A stretch of 38,447 nt of DNA from Gemmata sp. (GTDB taxonomy: Bacteria; Planctomycetota; Planctomycetia; Gemmatales; Gemmataceae), in assembly GCA_022843445.1 (NCBI GenBank), contig JALHNS010000018.1:1-38447 (forward strand). Reading direction: 5' to 3'. The notes beneath the pieces are model-generated. The model searched no databases, was not told the DNA's origin, and saw only the letters and a list, made by a program, of their open reading frames with translations. Below are positions 33,020 to 38,447 of this stretch, piece by piece (position 1 is the stretch's first letter; the number at the start of each line of letters is the position of its first letter). The translations under genes were made by a program, and so were the position numbers.

Positions 33020-34426
33020 TCAGAACAGCTCGCGAATCACCTTCTCGCTGTCGATCGCCGCCATCAGGTCGCGGTTGAGTTCGGGGCGCAGCCGCAGTTG
33101 CGGCACGTCGAGCAGGAAGTTCATCACCGTGGCGAACAGGTGCGACGGCTTGTAGGCGTGCGTGGCCGGCTTCGCCCCGAGGGAGTCCGATTTGCCGATG
33201 ACCTGACCCATCTTCAGCCCGCCGCCGGCGATCAGCAGCGGGGTGAGGTCGCCGTGGTGCTCGCGGCCGCCGTTGCCGTTCAGCCGCGGCGAGCGCCCCA
33301 TCTCGCCCGTCACCACCAGCAGGATCTTGTCCGACAGGCCGCGCTCCTTGACGTCCTGAAGGAAAGCGGCAACGGCGTGGTCCACCTGCGGCGCCAGCCA
33401 CTTGAGCCCCTCCATGTTCTTGGGGCTGTTGTTGTTCGCGTGCATGTCCCAGCCGCAGTCCGAGACGGTCACGAACCCGCACCCGGCCTCACACAGCCGG
33501 CGGGCCAGGAGCATCTGCTTGCCCAGCAGGTTCGACGCCCGCTTCATGTCGAACCACTTCGTCGCCTCTTCCAGTTTGAACAGGCCGCTGGTGTCGTACA
33601 GCGCCAGCGTCTTCGGGTCCTCCTTGCTCAGGTCGAACGGGTTCGTGCTGCCGGTGATGATGTCGAACGCCTGCTGCTGGTACTTGTCCGCGCGTGCCAG
33701 GGCGCCGTCCCGGTCCGCGCTGCGGCGCACCGCGTCGAACCTGGCGAGGAGCTGGCGGCGGTCGTCGAACTGCTCGCGCGGGAGCGTCAGCGTCATCGCT
33801 TGCTTGAGCTCCGAGTTGCCCGTGGGACTGAACGCCTGGTACTGCGGTCCGAGGGACCCCGTCTGGGTGAGCGTGGGGAGCGCGGTCGTCTCGAAGTTGC
33901 TGCCCAGCTTCAGGTCCTGCTGCGCGGCCTCGGCGAGGACCAGGACGTTCTTGGGCAGGCCGGACGGGGTCAGGGTGCCGCCCAGGTAGCCGGCGGCCGC
34001 ACTGAGCGACGCCTTGGTCGGGTTACCGCCGGTGGTGACGGCCTCGTACGTGTGCCCGCCGTTGCCGGAGGCGAAGTTGCGCAGGACGGTGAAGTCCTTC
34101 GCCATCGCGGCCAGTTTGGGGAAGTAGCGGCAGAACTGGACCCCCGGGTGGGCCGTGGGGATGCAGTCGGTGTGGGTGCGGTACTCCTTCGGGGCCTCGG
34201 GCTTGGGATCCCACGTCTCGTGCTGCGACGGCCCGCCTTGCAGGAACAGCAGCACCACCGCCTTCTGGGGCGCGCCGCTGCCCTCCCCGGCCCGCGCCCG
34301 GGCGGCCAGCAGCCCCGGGAGCGTCAGGCCGGACAGGCCCAGCCCGAGGCTGCCGACGCGCAGGAACTCGCGCCGGCTCGGCCCCCGGCAGTCGCGTGCG
34401 AAGCCCCGATCGTGAATCGTCAACAT
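33020..34426 (-). CDS. DUF1501 family protein with Tat leader
   Basis: 468 residues from the ATG at 34426, which has GGGGG about 6 nt upstream and matches the MLTI/MLTL start of two paralogues (2222, 37148); the ATG at 34438 is four codons earlier without a ribosome site. Leader: GPSRREFLRVGSLGLGLSGL. Core marks are AVVLLFLQGGPSQHETWDPKPEAP, NFASGNGGHTYEAVTTGG, KQMLLARRLCEAGCGFVTV leading to GWDMHANNN (D at about 327), and VTGEMGRSPRLNGNGG followed by GREHH. The last motif is normally GRDHW; the Asp-to-Glu and Trp-to-His changes affect a likely metal position at about 389. Closest paralogue in the window is 780-2222. It is the third of three consecutive DUF1501 genes. Confidence 0.93.
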   Translation of the reverse strand: MLTIHDRGFARDCRGPSRREFLRVGSLGLGLSGLTLPGLLAARARAGEGSGAPQKAVVLLFLQGGPSQHETWDPKPEAPKEYRTHTDCIPTAHPGVQFCRYFPKLAAMAKDFTVLRNFASGNGGHTYEAVTTGGNPTKASLSAAAGYLGGTLTPSGLPKNVLVLAEAAQQDLKLGSNFETTALPTLTQTGSLGPQYQAFSPTGNSELKQAMTLTLPREQFDDRRQLLARFDAVRRSADRDGALARADKYQQQAFDIITGSTNPFDLSKEDPKTLALYDTSGLFKLEEATKWFDMKRASNLLGKQMLLARRLCEAGCGFVTVSDCGWDMHANNNSPKNMEGLKWLAPQVDHAVAAFLQDVKERGLSDKILLVVTGEMGRSPRLNGNGGREHHGDLTPLLIAGGGLKMGQVIGKSDSLGAKPATHAYKPSHLFATVMNFLLDVPQLRLRPELNRDLMAAIDSEKVIRELF

Positions 34427-34465
34427 GTCTACCCCCATCGAGGTTGCGAGACTCGCGTGAGCCGA

Positions 34466-35800
34466 TTACAGCAGGGATCGGATCGGCGTTCCCGGGCAGA
34501 GCCGATACGGCCGGCCGAGCGCGTCGTGCAACTCCGTGTCCAGAGCGATCCCCAGCAAGTGGTGGATCGTCGCGTGAACGTCCTCGGGGCGTACCAGCCC
34601 GTCACGCGGGTAGGCGCCCAGTGCGTCAGACGAGCCGTGGACGCGTCCCCCTTGAATGCCGCCGCCGGCCATCAGCGCGCTGTAGCATTTCGGCCAGTGG
34701 TCGCGGCCGCCGTCCGGCTTTCGCTTGGGCGTCCGGCCGAACTCGCCCATCCACACCACGAGCGTGTTGTCGAGCATGCCGCGGTCGGAGAGGTCGTCGA
34801 GCAGGGCGGACAGGCCCTGATCCGACTCGCGCAGGTTGCGGTCGATCCCACCGCCATACTTCGGGTCGTGGGTGTCCCACTTCATGTTGTTGTTGGCGTC
34901 GTTGACAAGAACGAGTCGGACGCCCGCCTCCACCAGCCGACGCGCGACGAGCATGCTTTGCCCAACTCCGCGGCCGTAGCGGTCCCGCAGTCGCGGCGAC
35001 TCCCGCGACAGGTCGAACGCCCGGTTGTTCGCGGCCGAGTTCAGCAGGTCGAAGGCCTTCGCGTAGCAAACCTCCATGTCGCGTTCGGCGGGCGAGGTGC
35101 TCGCGCGCGCCGCATGGAGCCGTCCGAGCAGTTGCCGACGCGAGTCCACGCGTTCGGAATCGGCGTCCTTCGCGGGGCCGGCGCCCGCCACGCCGAACGT
35201 GTCCAGTTTCGGATCGTACGTGACGACCAGCGGGTCGAAGCCGATGCCCAGGAACCCCGCGTTCTGTCCGTTCGAAAAGATGCTCTGATCAACGAACGTG
35301 TGCGGCAACTGGACAAAGGAGGGGACGCTCCTGTCGGACGGCTGGACCTTCGCGAGCACCGAGCCGAGTGTGGGGAAGTCGTCCCGCGAAGCCTTGGTGA
35401 GCTCGTTGTTTGCGTTTTTCGGCGGGTGCCCGGTGAGCGCGTAATGTGTCGCCCCGTGGTGCACGCCGACGTGGTGGGACAGCGAGCGGATGACCGAGAA
35501 GAGGTTCGACCGCTCGGCCATTCGAGCGAGGTGTTCGCCGACCCGCAACCCGGGAGTTCGCGTGGCGATGTGGCCGTAGACGCTGCGCACCTCGGCCGGG
35601 GCGTCGGGCTTGGGGTCGAACGTGTCGTGCTGCGAGGGGCCGCCCCAGGCCACGACGAGGATGACCGACTTCGCGGTGCTCACCCGGGAGCCGGCTTCCG
35701 CGCGGAGCAGTTGCGGCAAAGTCAGGCCGAGCGTTCCTAGACCGCCTGCCACGAGGGCCCGGCGGCGCGTGAACGGGATGCTGCCGAGGTCGAGAGCCAT
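34466..35800 (-). CDS. DUF1501 family protein with Tat leader
   Basis: 444 residues. Leader: FTRRRALVAGGLGTLGLTL (three arginines from about residue 12), ending near RAEAG. Core marks are SVILVVAWGGPSQHDTFDPKPDAP, SHHVGVHHGATHYALTGHPP, QSMLVARRLVEAGVRLVLV leading to KWDTHDP (D at about 309), and WMGEFGRTPKRKPDGG followed by GRDHW (D at about 367). The C-terminus, PYRLCPGTPIRSLL, is a known DUF1501 ending. No strong Shine-Dalgarno precedes the ATG at 35800, and the gene starts 43 nt after the upstream DUF1501 stop, so translation may depend on the operon. Substrate unknown. Confidence 0.93.
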   Translation of the reverse strand: MALDLGSIPFTRRRALVAGGLGTLGLTLPQLLRAEAGSRVSTAKSVILVVAWGGPSQHDTFDPKPDAPAEVRSVYGHIATRTPGLRVGEHLARMAERSNLFSVIRSLSHHVGVHHGATHYALTGHPPKNANNELTKASRDDFPTLGSVLAKVQPSDRSVPSFVQLPHTFVDQSIFSNGQNAGFLGIGFDPLVVTYDPKLDTFGVAGAGPAKDADSERVDSRRQLLGRLHAARASTSPAERDMEVCYAKAFDLLNSAANNRAFDLSRESPRLRDRYGRGVGQSMLVARRLVEAGVRLVLVNDANNNMKWDTHDPKYGGGIDRNLRESDQGLSALLDDLSDRGMLDNTLVVWMGEFGRTPKRKPDGGRDHWPKCYSALMAGGGIQGGRVHGSSDALGAYPRDGLVRPEDVHATIHHLLGIALDTELHDALGRPYRLCPGTPIRSLL

Positions 35801-35843
35801 TGTCGGTCACCAACGGGTTCGGAGGTCGGAAGCGCCCGGGATC

Positions 35844-37148
35844 TCACCCGACCAGTTCCTTGACGGGGTCGCGGTCCTCGAGGATGAACATCTTGCGGCC
35901 GGCGGGGCTGAGGAAGGCTTGTGACGGGTCGATCCCCAGTTGCCCGTACAGGGTGCTCATCACCTGTTGAACCGAGTACGGCTTCTCCTTGGGGTACCCG
36001 CCGCGGCTGTCGGTGCAGCCGATCACCTGACCCATCCGCATGCCCCCGCCGAGCACGAGCGCAGACATGACCGGAGCCCAGTGGTCGCGGCCCGCATTGT
36101 CGGGGCCGTGGTTGATCTTCGGGGTGCGGCCGAACTCGCCCCAGACGACGACCGAGATCTCCTGGTCCAGGCCACGCTCGGACAGGTCGGCGGCTAGGGC
36201 GGCAACGCCGCGGTCGAGCGTGGGGAGCGATTTGGGGAGGGATTTGAAGATGCCGTAGTGGTGGTCCCAGTAGCCCCCGAGCGACAGGGTGACGCAGCCG
36301 ACCCCCGCCTCCACCAGTCGGCGGGCCAACAGCACCGAGTCCGCCCCCTTGAACCGCTCGCGGACCTTGTCCGGCTCCTGGCTGACGTCGAGTGCCTTCC
36401 GCACCGCGCCCGAGGCGATCATGTCGAACGCCTGCGCGGTGTACGCGTCCATCCCGTCCATGGAACCGCTCTTGTCGATGTCGCGGCGCAGGGTGTCGAA
36501 GCGGGTGAGCAGATCGCGGCGATCGGCCACACGCTCGGCGGAGACGCCCTTCGGCAAACTCAGGTTTTCGCGGGCGGGCCCCTCCGGCGTGAACGGGCGG
36601 TGCGCCAGGCCCAGGCCGGCCGGCTCGGTGCCGAACCGCGACATCCCCCGCAGGCTCACGAAGCCGGGCATGCCGTTCTGGCCGCCCCGGTACTTCGACA
36701 CCACCGAACCGAAGCACGGGTGCGGATCGACGCGGTTCACCACCTCGGAGTACCCGGTCATCACGTTGGAGTCCGAGTGCTCGTCGATGGCGGGGACGAC
36801 CGTCCGCAAGAGGGCGATCTTGTCCATCACCTTGGCCGTTTCCGGCAGCGCCTCGCAGATGTCGATCCCGGGGACGTTGGTCTTGATGGGGCTGTACGGG
36901 CCGCGGATCTCCTTCGGGGCGTCGGGCTTGAGGTCGTAGGTGTCCAGCTGCGAGGCGCCGCCGCTCAGGAAGATCATGATCACGCCCTTGTTGCCGCTCC
37001 GCCGGGCGGCCGGCTCCGCTGCCTGAGCCCGGAGCCGGAGCATGTCGGCGAGCGTCAGGGCTCCGCCGAAGGCCCCGATCCTGAGAAAGTTCCGGCGTGA
37101 GAGCCCATCGCAGTAGCGTTCTTGGGTCCGGCCGGTGAGCGTCAGCAT
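35844..37148 (-). CDS. DUF1501 family protein with Tat leader
   Basis: 434 residues. Leader: GLSRRNFLRIGAFGGALTL (RR at about 18-19), ending near RAQAAEP. Core marks are GVIMIFLSGGASQLDTYDLKPDAP, IDEHSDSNVMTGY, DSVLLARRLVEAGVGCVTL leading to GGYWDHHYG (D at about 295), and VWGEFGRTPKINHGP followed by GRDHW (D at about 355). The protein ends DRDPVKELVG. The ATG at 37148 has GGAG about 6 nt upstream. It is the first gene of the three-DUF1501 run; a candidate promoter motif lies about 370 nt upstream, beyond a long untranslated stretch. Reaction unknown. Confidence 0.94.
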   Translation of the reverse strand: MLTLTGRTQERYCDGLSRRNFLRIGAFGGALTLADMLRLRAQAAEPAARRSGNKGVIMIFLSGGASQLDTYDLKPDAPKEIRGPYSPIKTNVPGIDICEALPETAKVMDKIALLRTVVPAIDEHSDSNVMTGYSEVVNRVDPHPCFGSVVSKYRGGQNGMPGFVSLRGMSRFGTEPAGLGLAHRPFTPEGPARENLSLPKGVSAERVADRRDLLTRFDTLRRDIDKSGSMDGMDAYTAQAFDMIASGAVRKALDVSQEPDKVRERFKGADSVLLARRLVEAGVGCVTLSLGGYWDHHYGIFKSLPKSLPTLDRGVAALAADLSERGLDQEISVVVWGEFGRTPKINHGPDNAGRDHWAPVMSALVLGGGMRMGQVIGCTDSRGGYPKEKPYSVQQVMSTLYGQLGIDPSQAFLSPAGRKMFILEDRDPVKELVG

Positions 37149-37661
37149 GAGGTGCTCCGTACTGGGGGATTCGGCAGGTCGTAAGAACTGCGAGCGTCAC
37201 TGCGGGCGTCGTGGGATCGGCGGGAGGTCGGACACGTTCGTGCAGCAGTCAGCAAGCGGGTGAGGTCGGTTCCCGGCGGTGTACGGTGGTGCCGTCTGGC
37301 AGGCGGGTCACTCCCATCAATGGTGGGATCTTCGGCGGTGTTTTCGCGAGTATCCGGTTCGTGGCTCGAGCCGCCCGCGAGCCCCAGGCCGGACCGAGTT
37401 CGGCACGCTGACCCAACTGACTTGCCACGCAAACCATTCCCAGGCAGCGACTTCCGACCGGATAACGTCTGGATCCGTGGCGGGGCAGCGATCCACTTCG
37501 GGCAGCCTCTCCCTGATTTAGCCGAACGCGGAGGAATCCCGCGAGAATTATTCGAGTTGCCACGGGATAGGGTGGCGAGTTGAACGCCAAGTGCGACTCG
37601 AGCCCTTCACGCAGACGCGTGTTCGATTTCGGGTCACGCAGTGATCCACCAAAGAGCGCGA
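37149..37661. other. 513-nt intergenic region with a candidate promoter
   Basis: The largest gap in the window. Neither strand carries an ORF with family likeness. It contains the bipartite motif at 37519-37543 and, beside it, an AT-rich patch (GAGAATTATTCGAGTT). It probably separates the WD40 gene from the DUF1501 transcription unit. Nothing else is recognisable. Confidence 0.5.
37519..37543 (-). promoter_or_regulatory. Candidate promoter/operator motif, site 3
   Basis: Plus-strand TTAGCC, 10 nt, GAATCCCGC. On the minus strand it is AT-rich, then GCGGGATTC-N10-GGCTAA, directed at the DUF1501 gene starting at 37148 (about 370 nt away) and 118 nt downstream of the WD40 stop. Confidence 0.5.
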
Positions 37662-38447
37662 TCACTTGCCCGCGATCGAGTAAATCTGGACCTTCCGTTC
37701 GTTGTCGTCGGCGGCGGCAAGGAGGCATCCGTCGGGCGAGATCGAGATCGAAGTGATCCAGTAGCCGCGCTCAGCGAAATTGCCGAGATCGCGAACGAGC
37801 TTGCCGTCTTCGAGTTGCCAGACCTTCACGAGTTGATCACGCCCCGCCGAAAAGATGTGTTTGCCGTCGGGGTGGAAGGCGATGTCGGTCGCGCCGCGCG
37901 AGTGGCCGGGCGTCAGTTCGCGAACCTTCTTCCCCGTGAACGGGTCGAGTAGGGTCACCTTCCCGGTCGGCCCTTCTTGCTCGATGTTCCCGCGGCACAC
38001 GGCCAGCCATTTGCCGTCCGGCGAGTAGGCGATGGCGGACATCCCGCCGGTGACTTCTTTGGTCAGCTCGACTTTCATCTTGCCGGTTTCGAGGTCCCAG
38101 AAGTGAAAGCTCGGCGGAACCACGATTTTGTCTCGCCCGGGGACGTGCTGCGACGCGGCCACGGTCTTGCCGTCGGGCGCGATCGCCAGGCTGCGGACCC
38201 AGTTCTTGCACTGCCAGCGGAGCAGTTCTTTCCCGGCCGGCAGATCCCACACGATGATGACGCCCTGGTCGTCGCCGCTCACGAGCCGTCTGCCATCGGG
38301 TGATTGGGCCAGCGCCTGAATCCATTCCTTGTGACCCGCCAGTTCCTTGACCGGCTTCTGCACGATCACCTTCGCCTCGACGGGCGGAGGCAGGGCCGGC
38401 AACTTGTCCACCTTCTCGACGACACCCTTCAACGGCGTCCCGTCGTT
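37662..38447 (-). CDS. WD40 repeat protein, N-terminus beyond window
   Basis: The last 261 residues of a WD40 protein; the frame runs open off the right edge of the window. A TTG at 38432 could serve as start, but the sequence before it (NDGTP) continues in frame, so the gene very likely begins outside. A proline-rich lead (LPALPPPVEAKVIVQ) precedes about five propeller blades: GHKEWIQALAQSPDGRRLVS ending IIVWDLPAGK, SLAIAPDGKTVAAS, FHFWDLETGK, IAYSPDGKWLAV, DIAFHPDGKHIFSAG ending VKVWQLEDGK, and SISISPDGCLLAAADD. In planctomycetes such propellers often form the C-terminal half of larger cytochrome-associated proteins; whether that applies here cannot be seen. The next gene downstream lies 513 nt away. 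Confidence 0.9.
   Translation of the reverse strand, partial: NDGTPLKGVVEKVDKLPALPPPVEAKVIVQKPVKELAGHKEWIQALAQSPDGRRLVSGDDQGVIIVWDLPAGKELLRWQCKNWVRSLAIAPDGKTVAASQHVPGRDKIVVPPSFHFWDLETGKMKVELTKEVTGGMSAIAYSPDGKWLAVCRGNIEQEGPTGKVTLLDPFTGKKVRELTPGHSRGATDIAFHPDGKHIFSAGRDQLVKVWQLEDGKLVRDLGNFAERGYWITSISISPDGCLLAAADDNERKVQIYSIAGK

Noticed and set aside
32414-35740. 1108-codon plus-strand open frame
   Set aside because: It lies antisense to the DUF1501 genes and part of the DUF1552 gene, has no family likeness, is full of Arg/Val/Gly/Gln as expected of a GC-rich shadow frame, and crosses several real gene boundaries.
37149-37661. Short open frames in the largest gap as hidden genes
   Set aside because: Several overlapping frames exist on both strands, as in any GC-rich gap, but none has a ribosome site plus recognisable motif.

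Overview
The window looks like a chromosomal stretch of a GC-rich planctomycete, most probably of the Gemmata group (Gemmataceae). The basis is the protein families: seven complete DUF1501 proteins, four DUF1552 proteins and five 'planctomycete cytochromes' (two DUF1549/DUF1553 type, three DUF1587/1592/1588/1585 type). With them come SUMF1-like proteins, a DUF1080 protein and WD40 proteins. The species cannot be named from the sequence. Every gene I can support is on the minus strand, so transcription runs from high to low coordinates. The long plus-strand open frames are GC-driven shadows. I see no tRNA, rRNA, CRISPR array or insertion sequence.

In transcription order the layout is as follows. 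(a) 38447-37662: 3' part of a WD40 protein, followed by a 513-nt gap carrying a candidate promoter motif. (b) 37148-33020: three consecutive DUF1501 genes. (c) 33003-27805: a 44-codon ORF that is almost only a Tat leader, a DUF1552 gene, a DUF1592-type cytochrome, a SUMF1-like gene and a frameshifted leader-bearing remnant. (d) 27307-17599: a DUF1552 gene, a large DUF1592-type cytochrome, an SGNH-like protein, a SUMF1-like protein, a DUF1080 protein, a DUF1501 gene and a second SGNH-like protein. (e) 17471-13337: a DUF1549/DUF1553 cytochrome, its DUF1501 partner 2 nt downstream, and a truncated, frameshifted copy of the second SGNH-like gene. (f) 13163-6538: a DUF1552 gene, a 1240-residue fusion of a 20-unit leucine-rich array to a DUF1592-type cytochrome, and a frameshifted DUF1552 gene. 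(g) 6365-1: DUF1501, WD40, short DUF1549-type cytochrome, DUF1501, and a SUMF1-like gene cut by the window edge.

The gene products appear to form an export-dependent, cell-envelope set. The cytochromes have Sec-type signal peptides and CxxCH haem motifs. Most DUF1501 and DUF1552 proteins have twin-arginine leaders. Each DUF1592-type cytochrome follows a DUF1552 gene, and each DUF1549-type cytochrome has a DUF1501 gene close downstream. This suggests matched redox and hydrolase-like modules that were duplicated and diversified. The substrate is unknown; the DUF1080 (3-keto-disaccharide hydrolase family) gene hints at oxidised sugars, but that is inference.

The most unusual observations are four. 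A nearly identical Tat-leader segment of about 90 bp heads five genes from at least three unrelated families plus one remnant. A bipartite motif, TTAGCC-N10-RAATCCCGC on the plus strand, occurs in three intergenic gaps that split the cluster into plausible transcription units. One cytochrome carries the 20-unit leucine-rich array. Several broken or miniature relatives of these genes lie in the gaps.
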